Source: Armatimonadota bacterium (GTDB taxonomy: Bacteria > Armatimonadota > Fimbriimonadia > Fimbriimonadales > Fimbriimonadaceae). From it: DNA of 64,000 nt. This document shows, piece by piece, positions 34,420 to 42,975 of this stretch. Both the position numbers and the translations under genes were made by a program. Within the stretch, counting starts at the first letter, position 1, and each line of letters starts with the position of its first letter. The DNA lies in the NCBI GenBank assembly GCA_018268395.1, contig JAFDWQ010000004.1:59867-123866 (forward strand). The letters run 5' to 3'. A model generated the notes under the pieces. The model had not been told where the DNA came from. It searched no databases and worked only from the letters and a program-made list of their open reading frames with translations.

Positions 34420-35286
34420 TCAGGGTTCGCAGACGATCCGGAAACCTGCGAATGGAGCGTCGGACAGCCACCAACGGCTCTTCGGGATCTGAGGATCGGT
34501 TTCCTGCCACGACGGGTCGAACCGTCTTCGTGTCAGGGGCGACTGCTTGTCCGCCGGATCCAGGAACGTCCCTCCGCAAACGAGGGCCGTTCCGTCAGCA
34601 CTGACGGCCCACTCGCCCGTGTTCCCGATCATGTCGTACAAGCCGAGCTTGTTCGGCACCGTTTTGCCGACCGGGTGCGTCATGCGCTTGCTGTTCCCAA
34701 GGTACCAGGCCGTCTTCGGCAAGTCGTCGGCACTGACGGACCATGCGGTGCCTTCGCCGCCCCGGCACGCCACTTCCCATTCGGCTTCGGTCGGCAGGCG
34801 GTACTTTTTCTTGGTCTCGGCGGAAAGCCAGCGGCAGAACATCTCGACCGTCGTCGAACTCAGATTGATCGCGGGATAGCCGTTGTGACCCCATCCCAGA
34901 TCCGGAAGGATGTAGCTCTTGCTGGGCCGTGCGATCGCGTCCGGCGCGAACGCGGTCTGATCGTAGGCCTTGGACGCCGGTCCACTGGCGATGAAAACGT
35001 CGAACGCTTCCCAGGTCGTTTCGGTCTTGGCGATGAAGAACGGCTTGACCTCGACCGCCTTGTCCCCGATCTTGACGGTCCCTCCAGGGACCGGGATCAT
35101 GTCGATCTTGACGACCGACTTAGGTAGGGTCTCGACATAGGGTTCCAGCGCTTGCCGGGTGTTTTCGGCACCGCGGGACCGGGCATGGGCCATGGACACA
35201 GGATCGACCACGAGAGTCACGGCAAAGGTTGCGGCGGATACGGCGACGGCGGCGCGGATCGCCCGAACACGGGTCCGGTCTTTCAT
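34420..35286 (-). CDS. FGE-fold (formylglycine-generating-enzyme-like) exported protein, catalytic Cys pair absent
   Basis: 288 residues with an N-terminal hydrophobic segment (AIRAAVAVSAATFAVTLVVDPVSMAHA), so membrane-anchored or exported. The FGE-sulfatase fold is clear: MIPVPGGTVKIGD, FFIAKTETTWEAFDVF, GYPAINLSSTTVEMFCRWLSAETKKKYRLPTEAEWEVACRGG, NKLGLYDMIGNTGEWAVS, FAGFRIVCEP. True FGE carries a Cys pair just after RGGSF. Here that region reads CGGTFLDPADKQSPLTRRRF with no second Cys, so sulfatase activation is unlikely. Starts at 35298 or 35379 are possible. It is divergent from apbE. Confidence 0.82.
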   Translation of the reverse strand: MKDRTRVRAIRAAVAVSAATFAVTLVVDPVSMAHARSRGAENTRQALEPYVETLPKSVVKIDMIPVPGGTVKIGDKAVEVKPFFIAKTETTWEAFDVFIASGPASKAYDQTAFAPDAIARPSKSYILPDLGWGHNGYPAINLSSTTVEMFCRWLSAETKKKYRLPTEAEWEVACRGGEGTAWSVSADDLPKTAWYLGNSKRMTHPVGKTVPNKLGLYDMIGNTGEWAVSADGTALVCGGTFLDPADKQSPLTRRRFDPSWQETDPQIPKSRWWLSDAPFAGFRIVCEP

Positions 35287-36256
35287 GATCGCTTGCATTT
35301 TGACGTCCGGGGCCGCCTTCCCGTTTTCAGGGTCCGGGACTGGTGATCTCGCACGGTTTACTTTTACCGAATACCACATGGGGATCGACGCCCGGCTCGT
35401 GGTCTACGCCCCGGACGAAGCCAAGGCCGTCAAGGCCTGCACCGCCGCGTTCGCCCGGATCGCCGAACTCGATTCGGTCATGAGCGATTATCGCAAGGAC
35501 AGCGAACTCATGAGGCTGTGCGACAGGGCCGGACAGGCGCCCGTCAAGGTCTCACGGGACTTGTTCGTCGTCCTGACGCGGGCGTCCGAAGTTTCGCGCC
35601 GGTCGCACGGTGCCTTCGACGTCACGGTCGGACCGTTGGTCGCCCTTTGGCGCAAGGCGCGCAAGACCTCGGAGCTACCTGACCCCGGCGCGATCGCGGC
35701 CGCCCGCAAGCTCGTCGGCTGGCAAAAAGTCCGGCTGTTCCCGAGCCTCCGTAAGGTCAAACTCCTCTCGCCGGGAATGCGTCTTGATCTCGGCGGGATC
35801 GCGAAAGGTTACGCGGCGGACGAGGCTCAAAAGACCTTGAAAGCGAACGGCATCGGACGCGCCCTCGTGGAAATGGGCGGCGACATCGTCCTCAGCGGCC
35901 CGCCACCCGGAAAGAAAGGGTGGACGATCCGAGTGCCGAACGCAGGCGACGACCACGGACCGGTCGACATGACTCTGGCGAACGTCGCCGTTTCTTCTTC
36001 GGGAGACACAGAACAGTTCGTGGTCATCGACGGTGTCCAATACTCCCACGTCGTCGACCCTCGGACGGGAACGGCCTTGACGAACCGGGCCCAAGGTACG
36101 GTCATAGCGCGCGACGGGCTGACGTCGGACCCGCTGTCCAAACTCCTGACGATCCTTGAAGAAAAGGACTGGAAGAAGGTCTTGCGCGCGTACCCTTCGA
36201 CGAGAGGGTACGCGCGCGTCTTGAAGGGCGGCCTTAATACTCGCGGGTCGGATTGA
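35285..36256 (+). CDS. apbE: FAD:protein FMN transferase
   Basis: Covalently attaches FMN to Thr in target proteins, outside the cytoplasmic membrane. The opening ARFTFTEYHMGIDARLVVYAPDEAKA is family-typical and lies upstream of Met 35378, so I start at ATG 35285. Other motifs are AFDVTVGPLVALWR, MRLDLGGIAKGYAADEAQ, GRALVEMGGDIVLSGPP, SSSGDTEQFVVIDGVQYSHVVDPRTG and DGLTSDPLSKLLTIL. The N-terminus MIACILTSGAAFP is a weak signal. The target is not in the window. Its last 23 bp overlap the convergent oxidoreductase gene. Confidence 0.9.
   Translation: MIACILTSGAAFPFSGSGTGDLARFTFTEYHMGIDARLVVYAPDEAKAVKACTAAFARIAELDSVMSDYRKDSELMRLCDRAGQAPVKVSRDLFVVLTRASEVSRRSHGAFDVTVGPLVALWRKARKTSELPDPGAIAAARKLVGWQKVRLFPSLRKVKLLSPGMRLDLGGIAKGYAADEAQKTLKANGIGRALVEMGGDIVLSGPPPGKKGWTIRVPNAGDDHGPVDMTLANVAVSSSGDTEQFVVIDGVQYSHVVDPRTGTALTNRAQGTVIARDGLTSDPLSKLLTILEEKDWKKVLRAYPSTRGYARVLKGGLNTRGSD
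36184..36217. terminator. 13-bp hairpin inside the 3' end of apbE
   Basis: GCGCGCGTACCCT (36184-36196) pairs perfectly with AGGGTACGCGCGC (36205-36217), loop TCGACGAG. It lies 17 bp past the stop of the minus-strand oxidoreductase gene and probably terminates that transcript while encoding part of ApbE. Confidence 0.55.
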
Positions 36257-37616
36257 GGCCCGGTCGAGGAATCGGATACATGCCCTTCTCGTCGGGTTGG
36301 AGCGGTGCGGGCGAGTCTGCCGTCAAGGTGTCGAGTCCGGGTGCGAACTCGTGCTCGCAGTTCAGCATCGCGTCGTACGTGATCTCTTGACCCGTGTGCG
36401 CAGCCATGCGCCCCATGCTCGAAATCAAGCTCGCCTCGACCCCGTACCTGACCTCGTTGTAAGGCTTATCGTTCCGGATCGCCTCGATCAGCGTGTCCCA
36501 CTCGTTCTGGTACGGGTTGGTCTGATCGGTCGACTGCCACGTGACGGCGTCCTCCGAAACCAGCTGACCCTTATAGATGGCGGACGGTCCGCCGCAGTCG
36601 TTAGCCCGGGATGCGACCGCCGACCCCTTCGTGCCGTGGATGAAGCTCGAGTACCGACCCATCGCTCCTTCGACGCAACGACCGTCGAAGAACATCTTCG
36701 TCCCGTCGGGATATGTGTACTCGACGGCGTACGTGTCCAGGTTCTGATCGACGAACGGTTGACCTTCGACCGACTGCTTGTAGTGCCGCCCGCCCACGGC
36801 TTGAGCGCTAACGGGCAGCGCGCCCTTCATCCATGACAGGTGGTCGACGATGTGGATGTAGAAGTCGCTGTAGCATCCGCCGCTAGCCCAGAGGAAGCTG
36901 TGGAACCGTCGGATCTGGTAGTCGAGGTCGGTGATGCCCTCGGGCTTGGGCGTGGACTCGAAGTAACCCGCAGGCCCGTGCATCCGGTAACCGCGCATCA
37001 TGATGATCTCGCCCAGTTCTCCGTTCAAGATGCGGTCCCGCAGTTCGATCAACCACGGGGCGTGCCGCGACATCAGGCCGACGCCGACCTTTAGGCCTGC
37101 TGCACCGGCTTCTTCGGCCAGCTTCAGCATACGCACGCTCGTCGGCCCATCGACAGTCACCGGCTTCTCCATGAAAACATTGAGCTTCTTGTCGATGGCG
37201 TACCGGAAGTGCACCCAGCGGAACGCCGGCGGGGTCGTCAGGATGACCACGTCGCCCGGACGCAGGCAGTCCATGGCTTTCTGGTACGCGTCGAACCCGA
37301 CAAACCGCCGGTCCGGAGGAACGTCCATAAGGGCGCCGACGCTCTTGTTCAGGTTTTCATAGCTGCCGTTCAGGCGGTCGCCGAACGCGTCGCCCATCGC
37401 GACCAGCTTGATCGGGCCCGATTTCGTCGAAAGCGCGTTGACAGCGGCCCCGCTGCCACGTCCGCCGCATCCGACGAGCGCGACCCGGATCTCGTCGCTG
37501 CCTCCGGGATGGACGTTGGGGAACTTGAATCCGGGCAGGACGCTGGCCGCGGCCAGGCCTCCCGTCGTCTGAAGAAAACGTCGCCTGGTCGTAGGCTTGC
37601 TCTGCTCGCTGCTCAT
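36234..37616 (-). CDS. Tat-exported Gfo/Idh/MocA family oxidoreductase
   Basis: 460 residues. The twin-arginine signal is KPTTRRRFLQTTGGLAAASVLPG. The Rossmann NAD(P) site is VALVGCGGRGSGAAVNAL. The catalytic-domain EKP motif is LNVFMEKPVTVDG. The C-terminal alpha/beta domain includes ASGGCYSDFYIHIVDHLSWM. Such exported sugar dehydrogenase-like proteins are numerous in Planctomycetes and Armatimonadota. The substrate is unknown. The ribosome site is AAAGG 7 nt before the ATG. It is the third of three same-strand genes after the sulfatase and ThuA genes, with a 128-bp gap. Confidence 0.9.
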   Translation of the reverse strand: MSSEQSKPTTRRRFLQTTGGLAAASVLPGFKFPNVHPGGSDEIRVALVGCGGRGSGAAVNALSTKSGPIKLVAMGDAFGDRLNGSYENLNKSVGALMDVPPDRRFVGFDAYQKAMDCLRPGDVVILTTPPAFRWVHFRYAIDKKLNVFMEKPVTVDGPTSVRMLKLAEEAGAAGLKVGVGLMSRHAPWLIELRDRILNGELGEIIMMRGYRMHGPAGYFESTPKPEGITDLDYQIRRFHSFLWASGGCYSDFYIHIVDHLSWMKGALPVSAQAVGGRHYKQSVEGQPFVDQNLDTYAVEYTYPDGTKMFFDGRCVEGAMGRYSSFIHGTKGSAVASRANDCGGPSAIYKGQLVSEDAVTWQSTDQTNPYQNEWDTLIEAIRNDKPYNEVRYGVEASLISSMGRMAAHTGQEITYDAMLNCEHEFAPGLDTLTADSPAPLQPDEKGMYPIPRPGLNPTREY

Positions 37617-37744
37617 TGTCGCGCCTTTAGGGTTGGGCCGGCCAAAAGAACGCCCTTTCGGGCCCGGCTCTTTCCGCCATTGTCATTATGCCAGCCCAGG
37701 ACACGCGACGGCACCCTTCTTCGCCAAGGGCTCTCTAAGGAACG

Positions 37745-38752
37745 TCACGGCTTCAAGTCTCTCGGACGGATGCCCTTGACGTACCCGCCGAAGCCAAAAC
37801 GGCTCGGACGGTAGTCACCGACGGTGCCGACGTCTTCTTTGCCCGTCAACTTCCGGTCCAGACCCAGCGCCCAGAAGACGGCATTGACCGAAAACCTCCG
37901 AAATCCCTCGTCCTGCAAGTCCGTAGCCGCTCCCATCGTCGTGACGATGACCCGGTTCGACGTCCCCCATTCGTTGGCGACGTTCCGGATCCATGCGACC
38001 GGCATCATCGGCGAGTTCAAGTCGCGCTCTTGGCCGCTCGCGTCTTTCTTCCTTCCCTTCGCGGGCGGATCCGTGCGGTCCATCCCGGACAGGACTTGGC
38101 CCCGTAGCAAGACCTCGGCGTCGGAGGGAGGTCGGGCTTCATAGACGTCCGTGTCTCCGAACACCGATGTGACCCCCTTGAGCACAGGATGGGACGACTT
38201 TCCCGGTTCGGGTAGGCCGAGGGTCGCTTGACGGCCATGGTCGCCCCAATGGCTGACCCAGTTCTCGCCGAGGACCTGCCCGCCGAACCCGCCGGGCCAT
38301 TCCTTGCTCTTCCATCCGAACCTCTTGTAAGCGCTGGTCGATCCGTCGGCGTAGTCGAAGGCGTGCGTGCTCGTCCGTAAGGCGACGATCGGCTTCCCGC
38401 GGCGCAAGTAGTCGACGAAGTGTTTCATTTGCTCGTCGGGCCATTCGCGGAAGCGGAGCAGCATCACGCAAGCGTCGGCGCGGTCGAGGGCTTCAAGTCC
38501 CGGCTGATGGCCGTGACGGTCAGGATCGATCGTGCCGTCCTTGCCGATGGAGAACAAGACCGTACAGGTCGCGCCGAACCGGTTCGCAAGGATCTTCGCC
38601 AACTGGGGCAGCGCTTCTTCCGAGCGATATTCCTCGTCGCCGGCGAGAAGGACGATCCTTTTTCCTTTGGCCAGGCCGCTGCGGCCCGTGTAGACCAACG
38701 GAGGGTCGTCTTGCGCACAGGCCAGGGTCACGGCGGCTATCGTCGTCAACAT
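37745..38752 (-). CDS. ThuA-like domain protein (glutamine-amidotransferase-like fold)
   Basis: 335 residues. The short signal MLTTIAAVTLACAQ is followed by a flavodoxin-like fold: KRIVLLAGDEEYRSEEALPQLAKILANRFG, ADACVMLLRFREWPDEQMKHFVDYLRRGKPIVALRTSTHAF, and a late HPVLKGVTSVFGDTDVYE. ThuA-like proteins are linked to carbohydrate metabolism, but no reaction is established for this group. It begins 4 bp after the sulfatase stop, so the two are co-translated. Confidence 0.8.
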   Translation of the reverse strand: MLTTIAAVTLACAQDDPPLVYTGRSGLAKGKRIVLLAGDEEYRSEEALPQLAKILANRFGATCTVLFSIGKDGTIDPDRHGHQPGLEALDRADACVMLLRFREWPDEQMKHFVDYLRRGKPIVALRTSTHAFDYADGSTSAYKRFGWKSKEWPGGFGGQVLGENWVSHWGDHGRQATLGLPEPGKSSHPVLKGVTSVFGDTDVYEARPPSDAEVLLRGQVLSGMDRTDPPAKGRKKDASGQERDLNSPMMPVAWIRNVANEWGTSNRVIVTTMGAATDLQDEGFRRFSVNAVFWALGLDRKLTGKEDVGTVGDYRPSRFGFGGYVKGIRPRDLKP

Positions 38753-38756
38753 CGGT

Positions 38757-40208
38757 TCAGCGGTCCTTTACGGGTACGACGTCCACTCCAGGCAAGGGGA
38801 ACACGGCGTTCGGACGGTGCTCCTTTGCGAACAGGGCGACGGCCCTTTCGACGAGGTCGGGCCGGTCTTGAGCGAGGTCGTGGCTCTCGCCCGGGTCGGC
38901 TTCGAGGTCGTAGACCTCGATCCTCTGGGGTTTCGAACGGATGTTTGGGCGGACGGCTTTGAACCGGCCCCAGACGGCTGCTTGCATCGAAGTCGACTCC
39001 GGATATTCGAAGTACAGAGAACGGTGCGGTCGCGATTCCCGCCCCGTCAAGTCGGGCCAATAGCTCGATCCGTCGCACCTTGGCGCTTTGAGGCCCGCCG
39101 CATCGGCGAGGCTGACCAGACTGTCATAAGCAGCGGCGATGCGTCCACTGGTCCGCCCGGAAGGGATCCGGCCCGGCCAACTCGCGAGGAACGGTACGCG
39201 GATCCCGCCTTCGTACAACGTCGTCTTTCCGCTTCTCAAGGACCCGTTGGAGCGGAAGAACTCCCGGTCGACGCCACCGTTGAAAGTCGCACCGTTATCC
39301 GAAGTGAAGATCACGAGCGTCTCGCGTTCGAGACCTTTCGCCTTCAGCTTGTCAATGATCCGGCCGACGGTGTCGTCGAGGAACGCGATCATCGCGGCAT
39401 ATGTCGCACGCGGCCGGGCACAAGGGGCATAGCCCTGGTCGCCCAAGTAGGCCGCCGTGTCCCATTCCTTGGGAAAGCGGTCGACCCATTCCGCCGGTGC
39501 CTGAAGGGCCGCATGGGGGAGGGTCGGCGCGTAGTACAGGAAGAAGGGACGGCCGGCCGATGTGTCGATGAAGTCCAGGCAAGCGGCCGCTAGTTTCTCG
39601 CCCGCAAAGACCGGACCCGTGTACCGCCGGCGGTATTCGCCCTCGTCAGCGAGGGGCACCGAGATCCTTTGGTGTACGTCGAAAACCGGGTTTCCGAGCA
39701 GGTCCGGTTGCCGGTCGCTCCATAGGTAGGCCGGGTAGTGGTTGTGCGCCCGGCGCTGGCACAGGAAACCATAGAAGCGGTCAAAGCCGTGGTCGAGCGG
39801 GCTCTGGCCCGCCGACGTTCCTCCTAGACCCCATTTCCCGACTAACGCCGTCCGATATCCCGCCTTCTTGAACACCTCCGCGACGGTCGTTTCGGAAGCC
39901 GGCAGCGGCTCTTGGCCCTCGGGATCGTTCGGTCCGAATCCGCCCTGTTCGCGGTTCCCTCGGATTGCAGCGTGGCCTTGGTGCATGCCTGTCAGCAACG
40001 ACGTCCGCGTCGGAGCGCAGACGGTACTGGCGGCATAGAATCGCGTGAGCCTGACGCCGCTTCGGGCCAGTCCGTCGAGGTGGGGAGTAGGGATCTTCGA
40101 TTGCCCATAGCATCCGAGTTCGCCATAGCCGAGATCGTCGGCCATGACGTAAACGATGTTAGGACGGGGAGGAGGAAGTGCGACGGCGGCCGCCAGAACA
40201 GTGAACAT
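38757..40208 (-). CDS. Sulfatase (arylsulfatase, S1 family, Cys type)
   Basis: 483 residues with signal MFTVLAAAVALPPP. Metal ligands are the Asp pair in NIVYVMADDLGYGE. The formylglycine site is Cys64 in STVCAPTRTSLLTG, matching C-x-P-x-R. The later DNGATFNGG and the lysine/His regions are also typical. It hydrolyses sulfate esters, probably on an exogenous polysaccharide or small ester, outside the cytoplasm. Cys64 must be converted to formylglycine. The only FGE-like protein here (34420) lacks the needed Cys pair. It has its own leaderless-type promoter at 40214-40219 and heads the sulfatase-ThuA pair. Confidence 0.93.
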   Translation of the reverse strand: MFTVLAAAVALPPPRPNIVYVMADDLGYGELGCYGQSKIPTPHLDGLARSGVRLTRFYAASTVCAPTRTSLLTGMHQGHAAIRGNREQGGFGPNDPEGQEPLPASETTVAEVFKKAGYRTALVGKWGLGGTSAGQSPLDHGFDRFYGFLCQRRAHNHYPAYLWSDRQPDLLGNPVFDVHQRISVPLADEGEYRRRYTGPVFAGEKLAAACLDFIDTSAGRPFFLYYAPTLPHAALQAPAEWVDRFPKEWDTAAYLGDQGYAPCARPRATYAAMIAFLDDTVGRIIDKLKAKGLERETLVIFTSDNGATFNGGVDREFFRSNGSLRSGKTTLYEGGIRVPFLASWPGRIPSGRTSGRIAAAYDSLVSLADAAGLKAPRCDGSSYWPDLTGRESRPHRSLYFEYPESTSMQAAVWGRFKAVRPNIRSKPQRIEVYDLEADPGESHDLAQDRPDLVERAVALFAKEHRPNAVFPLPGVDVVPVKDR

Positions 40209-40213
40209 GTCTT

Positions 40214-40219
40214 ATCTTA
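40214..40219 (-). promoter_or_regulatory. -10 box TAAGAT, leaderless start of the sulfatase
   Basis: TAAGAT on the minus strand ends 5 nt before ATG 40208. Confidence 0.55.
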
Positions 40220-40262
40220 CAAGTTCAAGCCGGCTAGCCGCCGCCTCTGGCGACACCGCCGG

Positions 40263-40637
40263 TCAGGCGCTCTTCTTGTCGTCGCTTTCGTATTTTGACG
40301 GGCACTTGACCAGCATCTGTTTGGCGTGGAAAACCCCGTCTTTGTGGGTGCCGATGACGACGACCTGTGTCGCCGTCTCCAAGTTCGACTGGGGCGGACC
40401 CGTATAGACGACCGGCATCGATCCCGATTCGTCCTTCAGGTCGAACCGGACTTCTTGCGCCATGATGTTCCGCTTCAGGGTCTTCGGCACGATCTGGCCG
40501 GCGACGTGGACGGTCGCGCCTCTGTCTTGAGACTCCTTGATCGTCACGTAGGGCGAGGAGTTGTTGACGAATGCCGCCGTCAAGGCGGCCGTACCTGCGA
40601 CGGCCAGACCGACGGCGACGATGGCTCCGATTTTCAT
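40263..40637 (-). CDS. ccmE: Cytochrome c maturation haem chaperone CcmE, CxxxY variant
   Basis: 124 residues: an N-terminal membrane anchor (IGAIVAVGLAVAGTAALTAAF) and the CcmE OB-fold (ATVHVAGQIVPKTL, VRFDLKDESGSMPVVYTGPPQSNL, VVVIGTHKDGVFHAKQMLVK). In the usual family a His in LAKHDE binds haem covalently. Here that place reads LVKCPSKYE, so Cys112 and Tyr116 form the C-x-x-x-Y motif known from Desulfovibrio and archaeal CcmE. It closes the cytochrome operon, and AGGA lies before the ATG. Confidence 0.88.
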   Translation of the reverse strand: MKIGAIVAVGLAVAGTAALTAAFVNNSSPYVTIKESQDRGATVHVAGQIVPKTLKRNIMAQEVRFDLKDESGSMPVVYTGPPQSNLETATQVVVIGTHKDGVFHAKQMLVKCPSKYESDDKKSA

Positions 40638-40661
40638 AATGTCCTGTCCAGATTGTACGCG

Positions 40662-42587
40662 CTAAGGAGTCTCCTTCGGATCGTCCGCACCTCCGCTTTG
40701 AGGCTTATCGTCTGTCGGTGTTTCGACCGACTCGGACGGTTCGTCGGATTCGGACGACTGAGGCTCTGACGTCGGTTCCGGACCGGTCTCGGCCGGTCCC
40801 GTATCCGCACTCCCTGCTTCCTGAGCCTTGAGCCTTGCCAACTCGTCGCCGTGTTCCTCCTCCATCACGCTCTCGGGCAACGTCCCCGTGATGAAAACGG
40901 GGTTCATCGGGAAGTTGCCCGGTTTGAAGTGGGTGTTATAGATGTGCCACGTGACGATCGTCAAGAACGCAAGGACGGCTTCGTCCGCATGGGCGATGTA
41001 GGCCAACGGGATGCCCAGTTTCGGCAAGAAGGCCCCGAAGTACACCGGGAACCAAAGGATCAGGCCCGAGAAGACCATGATCGGCATACCCCAGTACACC
41101 GCGAAGTAGTCGAACTTCTCACGGAACTGGAACCTGTCGAACGACGGTGGCTCCTTCTGCATCCCGAGGTGGTACTTCACCGTCGACGCAACGTCGGACA
41201 AGTCACGCTTTCTCGGCCACATTGTCCATGATTCAAAGGAGAAACCTGCACGTTTCCATCGAACGAACAGTTCGATCGTATGGTAGATCCAGAGAACGAT
41301 CAGGACGACCGCAGCGATCCTGTGGGCCAGGCGCATCGTGTCCATGCCGCCCATGGCCATGTAGATGCCACGCAAGACGTCGTTCTTCGGATAGCGGATC
41401 GGCATGCCGGTCACGACGAGCGCCGTGAAGCTGATGATCATCGTGAAGTGCTGGATCCGCTGGGACGCCGTGAACCTCGGGTACAGCTTCCCGGCTTCGG
41501 CCTTCGGCCTCTTCCCTTTTGTCGCGAGATGCGCACCGACGCCGATCACGGCGAACACGACGGCTGCGACGGTCGTCGTCAACCCGACGGGCTTGTTCAA
41601 GACCGCGAGCGTGATCGAAGCGACGATCGACAGGAAGCTGAGCGCGATGAAGACCGCCACGGTCGGCGACACTTCGGTCTTCTTGGGCCCGAAAAGTGCG
41701 ACGCGCATATCGAACGCGATCCCGAGCAAGAGGATGGCGAGGACGCCGAACGTCAGGACTTTGAAGAAGAGTTCGGTCGCCCCGAGGATCGGGTCTTCCT
41801 TGACCGCAAGGTGAAGGTGGCTGAAGCCAGAGTTCGCGAAATTCTGGGTGGCGCCGACGTGGCACCCGGCTTGCCCGCAAGTCTTGGCCACGTTGGCCAC
41901 ATTGACCGTCGAGGCGGGATCGCTCGATTTCTTGACTCCGTGGGCGGTATGGCAGTCCATGCAGACCGCCGTGTCCTGCTTGTCGAATCGGAGCAGGGCC
42001 TTACCGTGGAAGCTGGCTTCATAGGACGACACGGCTTCGACGTCCACATGGTTCCGGGCCATTTTCTCCTCGTCGCCGTGGCACGTGGAGCAGACCTTCA
42101 CCAGGTCTTTCCTGGCGCCTCCTTTCGGGTTCGAGACGGCGTGAGGATCGGCACCGGCGTGACACGTCACGCACGTCGGTACGTCGCCCTTGTTCCTCGC
42201 CGCGTCTCCATGGACGCTGGCGGCAAGGGCTTCTACGGCTTCGCTGTGGCAATCGCCGCAGGACACTTTGGATTCGAGCATCGCCTTCGTGTGAGGCGCG
42301 TCGGGAGTGAAGCTCGAGTGACAGTCGGTACAGTCGGCCTCCTTGTGAGGAGACTTCTGAAGCGAGGCGACATGGACGGCCGGACCGCTCTCTGCGGCCG
42401 GATCGTGGCAGTCAAGACAGGCCTGGTTGGCCTCGCTGACTTTGGTCTCAACGGGAGGTTCGTCGGTCGGCGGAGCCTGTTGTGCGAAGACCCCGACCAG
42501 GGCGAACGGGACAAGGGCCAGGAGGAGGGGAAGTGTCCTTCGCAACGCTGCAGTCCATTTTCTCGGTGCTTTCGTCCTTGTTCCCAT
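40662..42587 (-). CDS. Inner-membrane heptaheme c / cytochrome b fusion (CbcL-like)
   Basis: 641 residues. After a signal/anchor (TLPLLLALVPFALVGVFAQ), residues 50-240 hold six CXXCH sites (CLDCH, CTDCH, CGDCH, CVTCH, CSTCH, CMDCH) and one CX4CH (CGQAGCH). Then come two or more helices and a FdnI-like di-haem cytochrome b (SQRIQHFTMIISFTALVVTGMPIRY, AHRIAAVVLIVLWIYHTIEL, EKFDYFAVYWGMPIMVFSGLILWFP, HADEAVLAFLTIVTWHIYNTHF). The tail is acidic and disordered. The layout matches Geobacter CbcL, which takes electrons from menaquinol to periplasmic cytochromes. The exact match is unproven. Confidence 0.82.
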   Translation of the reverse strand: MGTRTKAPRKWTAALRRTLPLLLALVPFALVGVFAQQAPPTDEPPVETKVSEANQACLDCHDPAAESGPAVHVASLQKSPHKEADCTDCHSSFTPDAPHTKAMLESKVSCGDCHSEAVEALAASVHGDAARNKGDVPTCVTCHAGADPHAVSNPKGGARKDLVKVCSTCHGDEEKMARNHVDVEAVSSYEASFHGKALLRFDKQDTAVCMDCHTAHGVKKSSDPASTVNVANVAKTCGQAGCHVGATQNFANSGFSHLHLAVKEDPILGATELFFKVLTFGVLAILLLGIAFDMRVALFGPKKTEVSPTVAVFIALSFLSIVASITLAVLNKPVGLTTTVAAVVFAVIGVGAHLATKGKRPKAEAGKLYPRFTASQRIQHFTMIISFTALVVTGMPIRYPKNDVLRGIYMAMGGMDTMRLAHRIAAVVLIVLWIYHTIELFVRWKRAGFSFESWTMWPRKRDLSDVASTVKYHLGMQKEPPSFDRFQFREKFDYFAVYWGMPIMVFSGLILWFPVYFGAFLPKLGIPLAYIAHADEAVLAFLTIVTWHIYNTHFKPGNFPMNPVFITGTLPESVMEEEHGDELARLKAQEAGSADTGPAETGPEPTSEPQSSESDEPSESVETPTDDKPQSGGADDPKETP

Positions 42588-42651
42588 CCGTTGTTCCGTC
42601 CGCTATCCTGGTTGTGGTCGTGGCCCCTGTCCAAGGGGCGGTCGTCGACGG

Positions 42652-42975
42652 TTACGCGCCGGGGTTCTTGTCGGCTTTGATCTCGTCGATGTTCTTCTTG
42701 CCGTCTTTGTCCGAGTCCAGGCCTTCGACCTTGGAAAGGACCGCTCCGGTGAGCTTCTTGGCACCGGCGGCCTTCATCGCCGCGTCAAGGTCTTTGCCAT
42801 AGGCGTTGAGCTTGCCGCCCTTCGCGCCGGCGTGGCAGACGGCACATTTGGCTTTGCCCAAGGCGGACGTGTCCTTCACGCCGTACTTGTCGCTGAAGAC
42901 TTTGGTGTAGGACGAGAGGGCCATGGCCAAAACGGCAAAGCCCATGACGGTGCAGGTGATCAGTAGTCTTTTCAT
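42652..42975 (-). CDS. Small periplasmic monohaem cytochrome with EF-hand-like tail
   Basis: 107 residues with signal MKRLLITCTVMGFAVLAMA. There is one haem site, AKCAVCHAGAKGG, then a Lys-rich helix and an Asp-rich calcium-loop-like segment LDSDKDGKKNIDEI. It is likely a soluble electron shuttle in the periplasm between the inner-membrane cytochrome and the outer-membrane conduit. Its ATG overlaps the CcmF stop (ATGA on the minus strand), and GGAG precedes it. Confidence 0.8.
   Translation of the reverse strand: MKRLLITCTVMGFAVLAMALSSYTKVFSDKYGVKDTSALGKAKCAVCHAGAKGGKLNAYGKDLDAAMKAAGAKKLTGAVLSKVEGLDSDKDGKKNIDEIKADKNPGA

Noticed and set aside
34420..35286. Sulfatase-activating FGE
   Set aside because: The Cys pair required for catalysis is missing in the region after CGGTF.
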